Positions 21,917-31,355 are shown, numbered from the stretch's first letter. The stretch: DNA of 64,000 nucleotides from Bacillus gobiensis (GCF_001278705.1 NZ_CP012600.1:4437864-4501863), one strand, 5' to 3'. Notes: a model not told the origin generated them from the letters alone. Numbers and translations: made by a program.

Positions 21917-23296
21917 ATGAAAACAAATCCCCCGGTTGAGAAAAATGAATATATGGACGTGCAATTTGTGGATTTGACTCATGAAGGGGCGGGGGTTGCG
22001 AAAATAGACGGCTTCCCTATTTTCGTACCAAATGCTCTTCCAGACGAAAAAGCACAAATTAAAATCACGCGTGTAAAAAAAGGCTATGCCTTCGGAAGGC
22101 TGATGGAGATAAAGGAAAAAAGCCTTCATCGGCAAGAAGCGCCTTGCCCAGTCTACAAGCAATGCGGCGGCTGCCAGCTCCAGCATTTGACTTACGCCGG
22201 CCAGTTAGCCTTTAAAGAAAAGCAGGTTAGAGATGTTTTAGAACGAATCGGCAAGCTTGATATGAGCCGTGTCACTGTCCATCCAACGCTTGGGATGGAC
22301 GAGCCGTGGCGATACCGCAATAAGGCCCAGGTCCCGCTAGGTGAAAGAGAAGGCGCGCTAATCGCCGGCTTTTATCAGCAGCGTACTCACGAAATCATTA
22401 ACATGGACGCCTGCTTGATCCAGCACGAGAAAAACGATCAAGCGGTACAAGCCATCAAGGACATCTGTAATCAATTTGGACTAAGGGCATACGAAGAAGC
22501 GCGGCATAAGGGCTGGTTCCGCCACATTATGGTCCGTTACGGCGTAAACACCGGAGAAATGATGATCGTCTTTATTACAAAAACAAATGATTTTCCTCAT
22601 AAGAAAGCTATTTTAGAAAAAATCATTGAACGATTCCCTGCAGTAAAATCGATCGTCCAAAATGTAAACCCGAAACGTACGAACGTCATATTCGGCGACG
22701 AAACCAACGTGCTTTGGGGAGAAGAATATATTTATGACACGATAGGCGACATCAGGTTTGCGATCTCTGCCAGGTCCTTCTATCAGGTCAATCCGGAACA
22801 AACAAAGGTTCTTTACGACAAAGCTCTGGAATACGCCGAGCTAACGGGAAAAGAAACCGTAATTGACGCATACTGCGGAATCGGCACGATTTCTTTATTT
22901 CTCGCCAAAAAAGCGGAAAAAGTCTATGGCGTTGAAATCGTACCGGAAGCGATAGAAGACGCCAAACGAAACGCCGAGCTGAACAACATCACAAATGCTG
23001 AATTTGCAGCGGGCGAAGCAGAGGCTGTCATCCCAAACTGGTACGAACAAGGAATCAAGGCAGACACCATTGTTGTTGATCCCCCGCGTAAAGGCTGTGA
23101 CGAAGCCTTGCTCAGAACGATTCTGGACATGAAGCCGAAACGCGTCGTCTACGTATCATGCAACCCAGGAACCCTAGCAAGAGACTTGAGAGTGCTGGAA
23201 GACGGTGGGTATGAGACTCAAGAGGTTCAGCCTGTGGATATGTTTCCACATACGATGCATGTGGAGTGTGTAGCGAGATTAACCCTTAAATCATAG
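21917..23296 (+). CDS. rlmCD: 23S rRNA (uracil-5-)-methyltransferase RlmCD
   Basis: RlmCD (B. subtilis YefA) methylates two uridines of 23S rRNA (U747 and U1939 in E. coli numbering) using S-adenosylmethionine. The 459-residue protein has an N-terminal TRAM domain, a 4Fe-4S cluster site (Cys77, Cys83, Cys86 and the Cys in MDACLIQH), the SAM motif [20 protein letters not shown] and the catalytic Cys415 in [12 protein letters not shown] start at ATG 21917, which gives the family length; a TTG at 21902 is weaker. The last codons form the left copy of a 55-bp repeat that marks an integration site, so the gene's 3' end may have been rebuilt by integration. Confidence 0.95.
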   Translation: MKTNPPVEKNEYMDVQFVDLTHEGAGVAKIDGFPIFVPNALPDEKAQIKITRVKKGYAFGRLMEIKEKSLHRQEAPCPVYKQCGGCQLQHLTYAGQLAFKEKQVRDVLERIGKLDMSRVTVHPTLGMDEPWRYRNKAQVPLGEREGALIAGFYQQRTHEIINMDACLIQHEKNDQAVQAIKDICNQFGLRAYEEARHKGWFRHIMVRYGVNTGEMMIVFITKTNDFPHKKAILEKIIERFPAVKSIVQNVNPKRTNVIFGDETNVLWGEEYIYDTIGDIRFAISARSFYQVNPEQTKVLYDKALEYAELTGKETVIDAYCGIGTISLFLAKKAEKVYGVEIVPEAIEDAKRNAELNNITNAEFAAGEAEAVIPNWYEQGIKADTIVVDPPRKGCDEALLRTILDMKPKRVVYVSCNPGTLARDLRVLEDGGYETQEVQPVDMFPHTMHVECVARLTLKS

Positions 23297-23302
23297 GGTT
23301 TT
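23248..23302. other. Left attachment site (rlmCD 3' end)
   Basis: These 55 bases cover the end of rlmCD and its stop and recur at 36732-36786 with three mismatches. The integrase gene begins just inside. Two TTGACCACA repeats at 23322-23330 and 23333-23341 are likely integrase arm sites; one recurs at 36809. Confidence 0.8.
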
Positions 23303-23373
23303 TAACGGTCAAAATGATGAATTGACCACATTTTGACCACATTCGGGGGAAATTAAGTGATTTTTAGAGTTTT

Positions 23374-24519
23374 TTAACTTTTCTCTTCTAAATAATCGCT
23401 AAACGCTTGGCTGCTTTTTTCCTGCATAACAGGTGTAACGTGAGCATAAATGTCACCTGTCATTTGAATGCTTGTATGACCAAGTCTTTCTTGTACATCT
23501 TTTAGGCTTGCGCCAGCTTCTAACATTAGAGTAGCATGAGTGTGCCTAATATCGTGAACACGGATTTTTGGCACATTTGCTTCTTTAATTATTCGATTAA
23601 AGATAGTAGTGAAAGTTCGGAAATAGATTGGCGGTCCATCTTTCCGAGCAAAAATTAAATTTTGATCGTCATACTCCGATCGTATTGCTATCTTTAATTC
23701 CGATTGCTTCGCTTTATAAGAACGCAATTCCTCCATAACTTTTTTATCTACTTTTACGCTACGTTCAGACTTTTCCGTTTTCACAGGACCGAAACGAAAT
23801 CCTTGTTTGTCGTATATTAGTGATCTGGATACGTTTATTCTATTTTCCGAGAAATCTACATCAGACCATTTAAGCCCTAATAATTCCCCGCGTCTTAATC
23901 CAGTGTAGGCATCCAATTTAAAAGCCATATAGTAGGTAATATCACCAAATTTAGCATGACCCAGGAATCGATTTAATTCTTCACGTGACCATGTAATTGT
24001 TTTTCTTCTTCTACCTCGGGGAATATCGACTTTCTTTAATGGGTTTTTTATAATTAGCTCCCAATCAACTGCTTTTTCAAGAGCACCATAAAGTACCGTG
24101 TAAATGTATTCGATGTATCGATCGGATAACCCATCTTGTAATAATGAATTAATGAATTGTTCGTAATGAGTACTTTTTAGTTCGCTTAATTGAAAATGGC
24201 CAAGAACCGGAATGACTCGATAATCAATTGCTCTCTTATAATTGGTAAACGTCGTATCTCTTACTTTTCGTTTTGCGGCTAAATCTAACCATTTGTTAAG
24301 GTATTCCTTAAGAGTCATTTTGCTGTCAACAATATAAGTATCCTTGTTGATTTGGTTTTCAATTTCATTGGCTACTTTCTCTGCTTCTCTTTTTGTTGCG
24401 AATCCTCTTCTGGTGATTTGTTTTCTTTTCTTTGTGATTGGATCTCTACCGAGTTCAATGGTAAATGAGTAAGTATATCCTTTTTTATTTTTTGCTGGGA
24501 TCTTACGGTAATATGCCAT
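23374..24519 (-). CDS. Tyrosine site-specific integrase
   Basis: This 381-residue phage-type integrase has an AP2-like arm-binding domain at the N-terminus (residues 1-60, YTYSFTIELGRDP), a SAM-like core-binding domain (about 65-165) and a catalytic domain. The catalytic residues are present: Arg209 in TGLRRGELLG, a Lys near 247, His322 and Arg325 in HDIRHTHAT, His348 in LGHTS and the nucleophile Tyr358 in DIYAHV. The gene ends 70 bases from the left attachment repeat, as expected for an integrase that uses the rlmCD 3' end. The ribosome-binding site (AAAGAAG) is weak. A short relative of its C-terminus survives at 36845. Confidence 0.93.
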   Translation of the reverse strand: MAYYRKIPAKNKKGYTYSFTIELGRDPITKKRKQITRRGFATKREAEKVANEIENQINKDTYIVDSKMTLKEYLNKWLDLAAKRKVRDTTFTNYKRAIDYRVIPVLGHFQLSELKSTHYEQFINSLLQDGLSDRYIEYIYTVLYGALEKAVDWELIIKNPLKKVDIPRGRRRKTITWSREELNRFLGHAKFGDITYYMAFKLDAYTGLRRGELLGLKWSDVDFSENRINVSRSLIYDKQGFRFGPVKTEKSERSVKVDKKVMEELRSYKAKQSELKIAIRSEYDDQNLIFARKDGPPIYFRTFTTIFNRIIKEANVPKIRVHDIRHTHATLMLEAGASLKDVQERLGHTSIQMTGDIYAHVTPVMQEKSSQAFSDYLEEKS

Positions 24520-24556
24520 TCTTCTTTAATAAACCCTTTCCAAGCGGAAAGGATTT

Positions 24557-24737
24557 TTATTTTTTCCGTACATCCACAATATCTATAAATTTGACCAGAT
24601 TTGTATCCCCCTTGTTATCCACAACATGAAGCTGTTTTGTTCGCCCGCTTATGTATTCCACAAGCCCTGTAACATCACGAAAATGTCCATCATCATACAC
24701 AATAAACTGTAACGGAAAAACAAGTTCCATTGAATTA
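24557..24737 (-). pseudogene. YolD-like protein, C-terminal remnant
   Basis: About 59 codons on the minus strand (YDDGHFRDVTGLVEYISG...DIVDVRKK, stop) parallel the C-terminal half of the intact YolD-like gene at 25137. The N-terminal half and its promoter are missing. Confidence 0.8.
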
Positions 24738-24942
24738 CCCTTCCGATTGGAGGGGGGTTCAAAATGTACACAACATACCCCTGGCGCCGATTCTTGTAGT
24801 TTTATGCCTTTTTATAATACTTAGCGAATATGCACAAGCACTTGGACCTTACTCAGAATATGATTATTAATATGTTTGAAAAAAAGGAAAAATATATTTT
24901 TTGAGTAAATAAAAAAGTTGAGAAATTGGAGTGATAAAAACC

Positions 24943-25086
24943 ATGAGCGAACATTATGAAGAAGATAGATCCCCTACCTCTTCAACTGAAAAAGAATCTT
25001 CAACTGAAAACAAATCCTCAAATAAAAATGAATCTTCAACTGAAATTAAACCAACGTTAATGGAACAAAAATGGGTCAAACACTAA
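24943..25086 (+). CDS. Small Ser/Thr/Glu/Lys-rich hypothetical protein (47 aa)
   Basis: A 47-codon frame starts at ATG with GGAGTGA about nine bases upstream. The product is highly polar, with repeated SSTE(N/K)(K/E)S units in residues 10-36, and has no membrane segment. It resembles no family I know; it may be a disordered linker peptide or a decayed coding end. The good ribosome-binding site is the main support. Confidence 0.4.
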   Translation: MSEHYEEDRSPTSSTEKESSTENKSSNKNESSTEIKPTLMEQKWVKH

Positions 25087-25136
25087 ACCTATTATTTTGC
25101 TGTCATTATGGAGAGATTAATTCTCTCCGGTACATA

Positions 25137-25484
25137 CTAATTCTTTTTTAAATCCACAATATCCTCAAACCTAATAAAATTCGTATCATCTTTACTATCC
25201 ACAACATGCAGATGTTTTGTTCGTTCGTTTATGTATTCCACAAGCCCTGCGACTTCACGAAAATGTCCATCATCATACACTTTAAACAGTAACGGAAAAA
25301 CAAACTCCATTGATTCAGAGATTAGGGTCTCCATATTCTCAATCTGTTGCTCATCCAGCTCCGGCTTTTCGACCTTCATTTGTTCCTTTTTACGGGCCAG
25401 CAGCGCTTCACGGTGTTCTGGCAGCATCATTCTTGAAGACTCCCACCTCATGTTAGATCCCGGCGTTAACATATTTGATTTCAT
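25137..25484 (-). CDS. YolD-like family protein under a LexA box
   Basis: This 115-residue protein has the YolD-like domain: MLTPGSNMRWESSRMMLPEH at the N-terminus and a C-terminal YDDGHFREVAGLVEYINER. In Bacillus, YolD-like genes are usually SOS-induced and sit before a Y-family polymerase such as UvrX or YqjW; that polymerase gene is absent here. AAAAGGAGG lies before the ATG, and a LexA-type box lies 33 bases upstream of the start. It is one of three YolD sequences in this island and the only complete one. Confidence 0.85.
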   Translation of the reverse strand: MKSNMLTPGSNMRWESSRMMLPEHREALLARKKEQMKVEKPELDEQQIENMETLISESMEFVFPLLFKVYDDGHFREVAGLVEYINERTKHLHVVDSKDDTNFIRFEDIVDLKKN

Positions 25485-25515
25485 TGTAATTCCTCCTTTT
25501 AAGGGTAATTATATA

Positions 25516-25529
25516 GGAACGTGTGTTCT
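25516..25529. promoter_or_regulatory. LexA (DinR) box of yolD
   Basis: GGAACGTGTGTTCT matches the Bacillus SOS consensus GAAC-N4-GTTC. It sits directly upstream of the intact YolD-like gene. Confidence 0.8.
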
Positions 25530-25857
25530 ATATTCAATAAGAAAAAACACCCGCTAGTTAGGCAGGTATAACCTTCGAGATATGTATGATCTTAGAGGGG
25601 CTTTTCCTTCCATAACTTATCTCATCAAATTAATTGGGTAGAGATCAAAAATTACTTACAAATATAGTAAGTGAAGTGATTTTAAGTTTGATGGAATACG
25701 TAGAGCTTTCAAAGACAGTGGAAAAATTGTGATATTTGCCCGGCACAACAATGAAGTAACAAAAAAGTTTCCTTACTCTCTAAAATTCTTCTCTATTTTT
25801 TGATATTATGTATGTAAATAACTTTTTTTATTGGATCAATAATTTAGGAGTGAAACT
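25530..25857. other. Intergenic stretch without recognised genes
   Basis: Apart from the promoter-side sequence of yolD I see only AT-rich sequence without convincing coding or RNA structure. Confidence 0.5.
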
Positions 25858-26040
25858 TTGAAAAAAATCAACATACTTTTATCACTTATTTTAATAATTA
25901 ATTTAGTAATGCTAGTAGTAATTTATCAACAAAACAAACAACTAAATAAATATGAGCTTTTATTTACAAACATAGAAGGGAAATTAGAAGATATAGATGA
26001 TGCTATAGACGACCAAATAATACCTAATTTAAAAAAATAA
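25858..26040 (+). CDS. Small single-pass membrane protein (60 aa)
   Basis: The frame starts with TTG after TAGGAGTGA at good spacing and is followed by a strong terminator, so it is probably real. Residues 5-25 form one hydrophobic helix (INILLSLILIINLVMLVVIY), followed by a polar, acidic, possibly coiled tail (ELLFTNIEGKLEDIDDAIDDQ). No family is recognised. It could be a small membrane regulator or a phage-type accessory peptide. Confidence 0.6.
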   Translation: MKKINILLSLILIINLVMLVVIYQQNKQLNKYELLFTNIEGKLEDIDDAIDDQIIPNLKK

Positions 26041-26041
26041 T

Positions 26042-26080
26042 AAAAAATGGTCCATTATACAAAATGGGCCATTTTTTATT
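26042..26080 (+). terminator. Terminator of the small membrane protein gene
   Basis: An 11-bp stem with one G-U pair and a T run. It also faces the convergent secreted-protein gene. Confidence 0.8.
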
Positions 26081-26082
26081 TA

Positions 26083-26985
26083 CTAGTAAGTCCAATCAAC
26101 ATGAGTATCTGTTGCATTCGATGCTGCACTTCCTGATAGAGAAATAGCACCAAGAGAAAGTGAAACAGAGTAATAAGGTGATGTTAAAGCATGAGCATAG
26201 TGACCATATAAATCAGCCGTATTATCACTAGTTTTATCTCTATTAAATTCAAAGTAAAAATATCCTTGATGATCATAAGGTGGATGATTAGTACCCACTT
26301 TTTTAAGGTCAAACTTGTCTGCATACCCATAATAATTCTTTGTGTCAGCACTATAATCAGCTGGTAAATAATGAGTCCCTATACCATCTTTATACCAATG
26401 TCTTGCATATTCTGAACCAGCAATTTTATCTACATTGTCTCCATGTGTGATTGCTATAGTATCAGAAAATCCAATATCAGGATTAGATAACCACTTATAG
26501 GATGTTTTTGCGAGATATGTAGAACCAATATCAGATACAGTTGTAGTTTGTGTAATCCACCCGTCATTTTCAGTATCTGAGGCCGCACTAGCATTGTTAA
26601 AATTTATTAAACCATGTTTATTTTCTTTCTGTTTTTTTAATTTTTCAACTTCTTTAAGTGCTTCATCTTTTGTTGACTTTATCATTTTTTTTTGCTGTTT
26701 TCCGTTTTCATCGATGTAGTTATCAACTTTAAAATACTCTTCTTGTTTTGCAATGATTTTCCCTTTTTTTCCTTTGAATCGTTTAGAAGTATGTTCTAAA
26801 TCTTCTTTAGACATATTTACAATTTCGTCCGAGGTAAAACCTAATCCTTCTAACCATTTCTGTTCGTCATTGCTAATGTCTGCCTTTAACTTGTTTTCAC
26901 TAGCTGCCTTTGTAGATTGAGGAAACTCAATATTAATAGAAAGAGTTAAACAAGCTACAATCCCAGCAACAAAAAGTTTCTTCAA
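26083..26985 (-). CDS. Secreted protein of unknown function (300 aa)
   Basis: A Sec signal peptide is clear (KKLFVAGIVACLTLSI, with cleavage likely after STKA near residue 27). Residues 30-75 (WLEGLGFTSDEIVNMSKEDL) are helical and acidic; a Lys/Glu-rich linker follows to about 130. The C-terminal half is Gly/Tyr/His-rich with DGWITQTTTVSDIGSTYLA, EYARHWYKDGIGTHYLP and a Ser/Gly-rich end, suggesting a beta-rich extracellular domain. I start at TTG 26985 because GGAGGG lies just upstream of it; an in-frame ATG at 27000 overlaps that site. No family is recognised. Confidence 0.7.
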   Translation of the reverse strand: MKKLFVAGIVACLTLSINIEFPQSTKAASENKLKADISNDEQKWLEGLGFTSDEIVNMSKEDLEHTSKRFKGKKGKIIAKQEEYFKVDNYIDENGKQQKKMIKSTKDEALKEVEKLKKQKENKHGLINFNNASAASDTENDGWITQTTTVSDIGSTYLAKTSYKWLSNPDIGFSDTIAITHGDNVDKIAGSEYARHWYKDGIGTHYLPADYSADTKNYYGYADKFDLKKVGTNHPPYDHQGYFYFEFNRDKTSDNTADLYGHYAHALTSPYYSVSLSLGAISLSGSAASNATDTHVDWTY

Positions 26986-27358
26986 AATTAAACCCTCCAA
27001 ATTCTATTCTCACATTTACCAAAGTAACATACTAGTAACATTTTTTCCACTCATTTCCCAAATTGACATTACTTTTTTATCATTGTTTAGCATATTTTTA
27101 TAGAATTTTGATAGCATATCCATTGAAAACAATTCAACAGCAACCCACAAAAGGGAATTGATTATTATAATTTTCTTTATGATGTAAAACAAACAATTCT
27201 TTGCTAACATTAATCTTTTTATCTATCTTTTCAAGCATTATAGAATGGGAAGTCACATTGAAGGAATTTTCAGATTTTTGACAACTTAAAGCACGGTATT
27301 TTTTAGAAAACTCATATGCTAACTGAGCTCTAAAGGTTATTTCTACATATTCAACGGT
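26986..27358. other. Intergenic stretch, no convincing gene
   Basis: AT-rich sequence. A 64-codon minus-strand frame at 27016-27210 has no ribosome-binding site or recognisable domain, so I do not call it. Confidence 0.5.
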
Positions 27359-27484
27359 TCATCTATTTCTCTTTTTTATCTCATATTTCTTAAAGAATTC
27401 CTTGATTTCATCCGGCTTGATTCCTATTTCCAATGCGTGCAAGACCAACAATCTCCATTCGAGATCTAATTTTTTATAATCCAT
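27359..27484 (-). CDS. SinI-like anti-repressor (41 aa)
   Basis: The 41-residue product (DLEWRLLVLHALEIGIKPDE, then IKEFFKKYEIKK) has the SinI dimerisation fold pattern: D-EW--L---A---GI---EI--F. SinI peptides bind SinR-type repressors and free biofilm and motility genes from control. AAAGGTGTGG precedes the ATG. No sinR-like gene is next to it, so if active it would act on the host SinR or on another island's repressor. A decayed second SinI-like stretch lies at 32345. Confidence 0.72.
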   Translation of the reverse strand: MDYKKLDLEWRLLVLHALEIGIKPDEIKEFFKKYEIKKRNR

Positions 27485-27518
27485 TTTTCCACACCTTTTA
27501 AATAGTAGGTATGGTAAC

Positions 27519-27552
27519 CGACCAAACTGACTAAACAACTGACCAAACTGAC
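27519..27552. repeat. Direct GACCAAACTGAC repeats
   Basis: Two GACCAAACTGAC copies plus a half copy lie close to the tRNA-Thr fragment. They resemble the TTGACCA arm-type repeats near the attachment sites and may be recombinase or excisionase sites. Confidence 0.35.
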
Positions 27553-27657
27553 CAGAAATTGATTTTAAGTGTCATGAAGTAGCCTAATGGCAATCTGTAA
27601 AACATTGATATATAAGGGTTTGTCATAAAGTCGAATATTGCTGCCTTGTACCATTAT

Positions 27658-27703
27658 CTCCATGGTAAGGAAGAGGTCAGCGGTTCGAGCCCGCTTGGAA
27701 GCT
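27658..27703 (+). pseudogene. tRNA-Thr(GGU) 3' fragment
   Basis: Anticodon loop ATGGTAA with a GGAAG stem, the variable AGGTC, a perfect 5-bp T-arm (AGCGG/CCGCT around TTCGAGC) and the acceptor end TTGGAAGCT are all present. The acceptor 5' strand and D-arm are missing. This is the typical footprint of an integration into a tRNA gene. Confidence 0.75.
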
Positions 27704-27762
27704 TATACATAAACGTTGATATGACAAGGTTTCTCCTATATCGGAGGAACCTTTTTTAATAT

Positions 27763-28321
27763 GTGTGGAAAGAACTTCTGCTCGATTTGAAAGACCGTGG
27801 TGTAGAAGAAATCCTGCTCTTTATTTCGGACGGCTTAAAAGGTATTACAGATAGTATTTTTAGTGTGTATCCAGATGCCAATTATCAAACGTGCTGTGTT
27901 CATTTAGCCCGTAATATTGCCCATAAGGTACGTGTAAATGACCGTCCGAAAATTTGTTATGACTTCAAATCAATTTATCGTGCTGAAAGTGCAGAAGCAG
28001 GACGAGAAGCATTGAAAGAATTCTGTACCAAATGGCAATCAGCGTATCCAAAAGTGACGAAGTCACTCAGTGAAAATCATTATATCTTCACGTTCTACAG
28101 CTTTCCTAAATCTATTTGGAAAAGCATTTATTCAACGAATTTAATTGAGTCGTTTAATAAACAGATCAAGAAATATACAAAACGGAAAGAACAATTCCCT
28201 AATGAAGAAGCAATGGAACGATTCCTGGTGTCACAGTTTGATGATTACAACCACACGTTGTCATATTGGTTTTGATCAAGCTCGTGCTGAGCTCGCAGCT
28301 ATGTTCAAATCGAAAGAATAA
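27763..28321 (+). pseudogene. IS256-type (Mutator) transposase, C-terminal fragment
   Basis: The fragment begins mid-gene (ELLLDLKDRGVEEILLFISDGL) and shows the IS256 family block CCVHLARNIAHKV...YSTNLIESFNKQIKKYTKRKEQFPNEE. The N-terminal half is absent. Near 28255 the frame is lost: the expected end GFDQARAELAAMFKSKE is in another frame and ends at 28321. The downstream tail TTTACACAAAATTATTGA up to about 28380 looks like the IS right end. The element cannot move by itself. Confidence 0.85.
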
Positions 28322-28605
28322 CCAGCTATCTATTAAGAAACGGATTTCTGGTATTTACACAAAATTATTGATGGTCCCTCATGTATTAAAAATCCTTTAA
28401 TATTACAAGCAAAATTTTATGTTATATCGTTGAAACGGTTCTTTTAATAAATGGTATGCATGAGAAGTAAAAAAGAATCTCTAATAAGTATAGAGCAATC
28501 TAATTTCAAAATAGACAAGGATTTATATATCTGTACATAAATATCACATATTCATTTTTCAAAGTGAATATAAATTAAACGGTTAAAAATTAAAGGGGTG
28601 GGAAT

Positions 28606-29418
28606 ATGACTAATTCATTTGTATCGCGATCTTTGGATGAGATACGTTTTTGGTCAAGGATCATGAAGGAACATGCTTTATTTTTAAGCTTAGGATTTAA
28701 TTACGATGATGAACAACTTATTCAAGAAGCAAAGCAATTTATTCCTTTATTTGAAAGAATTGAAGAGCAACTTAGTAGATTTTCTATAAACTCTGATCCT
28801 CAGCAAATTGTTCAATTTAATAACCAGGTTTACCAAGCCGCTGTATCTATTTATGCCTATAAACGAAAAGTACTTGGACTCACTTTGCAATGTAAAGTTA
28901 GATCTAATAACTATGCGTTATTAATTGACCATACTAGCCGCGAAGCAGCGTATTTTGCGAATCGATTAAAAGAATTAAATGAGGGTAAACTAGTGCCTTT
29001 ACCAACAGCAATCATTAAAGAAAATGTATTCTTTTTAAAAATTATGGCAGACCATGCCAAATTTATCGGTCATCTTCTAGATCCTTCTGAAAGAAAATTA
29101 GTCGAACAAGCTAGGGACTTTAGTCATGACTTTGACCAACTTCTTTATCAAGCAATTGATTTAGATTCCATGCGTCCTCAATCAGAAACTGCGCCAATTT
29201 TAGACCAATTCCTTGACCAGAATCGTGTATCAGTTGTGTCTTTGCGTAATTTTAAGAAAACAGCAAGAGATTTGATTGAAGCATGCAGAATTAAAAGTAA
29301 TATCCATCCATTGCTCGCTGATCACGTTTTCCGTGAAGCCGAACGATTCCTATTTATTATAGATATGTTTGAAGCAAGTTTGACCGGTAAAGCATCCTCT
29401 AATGTACGAGTTGAATAA
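28606..29418 (+). CDS. DUF2935 domain protein
   Basis: This 270-residue soluble helical protein contains two copies of the DUF2935 ferritin-like domain: residues 1-125 (RSLDEIRFWSRIMKEHALFL ... ALLIDHTSREAAYF) and 130-265 (ENVFFLKIMADHAKFIGHLL ... PLLADHVFREAERF). Regular EH/DH positions in the helices suggest a metal-binding four-helix bundle. These proteins are common in Bacilli and Clostridia, with no assigned function. AAAGGGGTGGG precedes the ATG. A second, broken member follows 270 bases downstream. Confidence 0.85.
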   Translation: MTNSFVSRSLDEIRFWSRIMKEHALFLSLGFNYDDEQLIQEAKQFIPLFERIEEQLSRFSINSDPQQIVQFNNQVYQAAVSIYAYKRKVLGLTLQCKVRSNNYALLIDHTSREAAYFANRLKELNEGKLVPLPTAIIKENVFFLKIMADHAKFIGHLLDPSERKLVEQARDFSHDFDQLLYQAIDLDSMRPQSETAPILDQFLDQNRVSVVSLRNFKKTARDLIEACRIKSNIHPLLADHVFREAERFLFIIDMFEASLTGKASSNVRVE

Positions 29419-29689
29419 TCAATCATGTATGGGTATAACACAAAAAAGGGTATATCTTTTATAAAGGTTTTCTATCTGTTCTTATTTAATAATCCTTGAA
29501 CCCAACGATTAGATTTAGTTATTCAAAATTATACGTTCGACAGGCCGATTCCATCTCCTACATGGCAATAGGTCTTAGCATTAAGTATTTAATGCATACC
29601 AAGAATGAAACTCTACAGGATGGCTATCAATAAACCATAAATAGAATTTGGTATTAAATAGTATGGGGATTTTCATAAGGAGGCAGTGC

Positions 29690-30470
29690 ATGAATGATGT
29701 TTTTGACATGAAAGCAAGATTTGAACATCGTTTTTGGCTTCAAATATTAGGCGATCATTCTAGATTTATTCATGAATCTTTATCACCAGTTCAAAAAGAA
29801 GAGATAGAAACGGCTTCAACATTTATTCGAGTATTTGATACACTTCTGGATCAAGCAAAAACTGAAGATCCTATACAATTATCAGCCAAAGCTGAAGCAG
29901 AGGTTTTTAAATTTCGAGAATTAAAGCTAGAATTACTAAGAAAACACCTTATCGGAAAAATAAAAATTCACCTTTCACCTACTTTTATTAATCATATGGT
30001 AAATGAATTAGAAGAGTATTTAAGAATTTTAAAACATTTAAAAACTGGGCAAGTTCCTCCTGTTTATCATGAACTACATTTTAGATGCTTCTGGTCATTC
30101 AGAAGCGATTTCCTCAAAATTAGACAGTGTTGAAAAAAGATTAAGGGAGAAAAGTGATTCATTTACGAAGCATTTTGAAGATTTTTACTTGAAAGCAGTA
30201 GAAATGGCAGGATATTTCAGAACCAATTTAACTACGTTTCCTGCTTTGATGAAAATGAATTCAGACACCCAGTTGGAAATCAAATTATTTCAGAACTTTT
30301 TACAAGAAATAGAAGAACTTGAGCTAAGTTACCAAGCATTAGGCACATTCGCCCCTTTAATAGCAGATCATATGATTCGTGAAGAATGTTATTATCTAAT
30401 GAAGTTAGCTGAGTCATCGAATCTTAATATGCCAAACTGTGATCCCACTAAACCACGAATTAAAGAATAA
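29690..30470 (+). pseudogene. Second DUF2935 protein, frameshifted
   Basis: The first part starts at ATG 29690 after AAGGAGG (FEHRFWLQILGDHSRFIHESL...PPVYHELHF) and the second part continues in another frame (LDASGHSEAISSKLDSVEKR ... APLIADHMIREECYYLM) to 30470. The break is near 30085, between HELHF and LDASGHS, a point where relatives are continuous, so bases were lost there. Together they give a normal two-domain DUF2935 protein of about 255 residues. Confidence 0.82.
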
Positions 30471-30811
30471 AAGAATTTCATAGTAAAAAATTTCTTTCTA
30501 TATTAGTAACTCAACTTAACTAGAAAGCCGAATTTTCTCAGGAATCCGGTTTTTACCTAATTGGCAGCAAGAGTATGTTATGTGTGTGTTTAATATAAAC
30601 AACGTATAATGGCTTTATGTTTTAAGGACATAAAAAATGGACAATATATTTTATCTTTTCTATATCTTTTCTAAGAGTAGAATAATGAAAGGAAATATCC
30701 TTGAGTTCCCTGTCATAACGCCGATATTTTGGTGATTTTTCTTTTATTAATGTTAAGAAAACCAAGGTAATTAGGTTATTACAGTTACATAAAATATAAG
30801 GAGGAACTTCG
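30471..30811. other. Intergenic stretch with weak hairpin
   Basis: A terminator-like hairpin (AGCCGAATT/GAATCCGGTT) with T5 lies at about 30521-30557. I see nothing else that is convincing. Confidence 0.4.
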
Positions 30812-31153
30812 ATGAAGCAAAATGTAGGGAAAGATGATTTTGTTAAAGGATTTGTCCCCCAACATACACATGGGTCTGTTGACTACACCTCAATTGAAGG
30901 CGGACACGTTCATCAATGTTTAGATGTTACGTATCCCCCTACAATCACTGAAGAAGGAAATCATATTCATTATACAGAAGGATATGTGTTATTTGAGGAT
31001 GGGCACACCCATCATTATCGTGCTTGGTCTGGTCCAGCTATCTCAGTAGGAAATGGAATGCATGTTCATTATTATGATTTCTATACTTCTGTTGATGATG
31101 GACATAGGCATCGAATAAAGGGAGTAGACCAACCGGCTCCTGGAAACAAATAA
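30812..31153 (+). CDS. YmaF family protein
   Basis: This 113-residue protein belongs to the YmaF family: it is rich in histidines arranged as repeated HxH pairs (HTHG, GHVHQ, NHIHYTEG, GHTHHY, MHVHYYDF, DGHRHR). The repeats suggest a beta-rich protein with metal-binding potential; the function is unknown. AAGGAGG sits at good spacing before the ATG and a terminator follows. It is next to the DUF2935 genes on the same strand but in a separate unit. Confidence 0.85.
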   Translation: MKQNVGKDDFVKGFVPQHTHGSVDYTSIEGGHVHQCLDVTYPPTITEEGNHIHYTEGYVLFEDGHTHHYRAWSGPAISVGNGMHVHYYDFYTSVDDGHRHRIKGVDQPAPGNK

Positions 31154-31298
31154 AAGAATTTTCGACCGTTTCCTATTACCATTTATAGCCCCATTCATAC
31201 ATACGAACAAAGATGAATACGGTACGTTTATACGTAATTTAATTGATTTTTTGTGTTGTTGTTCTATAGTTGATGAGAAAATTACGAAAGCAATAAAG

Positions 31299-31330
31299 AA
31301 GATGTTGGGGTGTATTCCAACATCTTTTTT
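31299..31330 (+). terminator. Terminator after ymaF-like gene
   Basis: The perfect 10-bp stem AAGATGTTGG/CCAACATCTT is followed by a T run. Confidence 0.8.
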
Positions 31331-31355
31331 CAAAAAACGTCAAACGGATCTTTTT

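Noticed and set aside
27016..27210. 64-codon minus-strand frame
   Set aside because: No ribosome-binding site, AT-driven composition and no recognisable domain.
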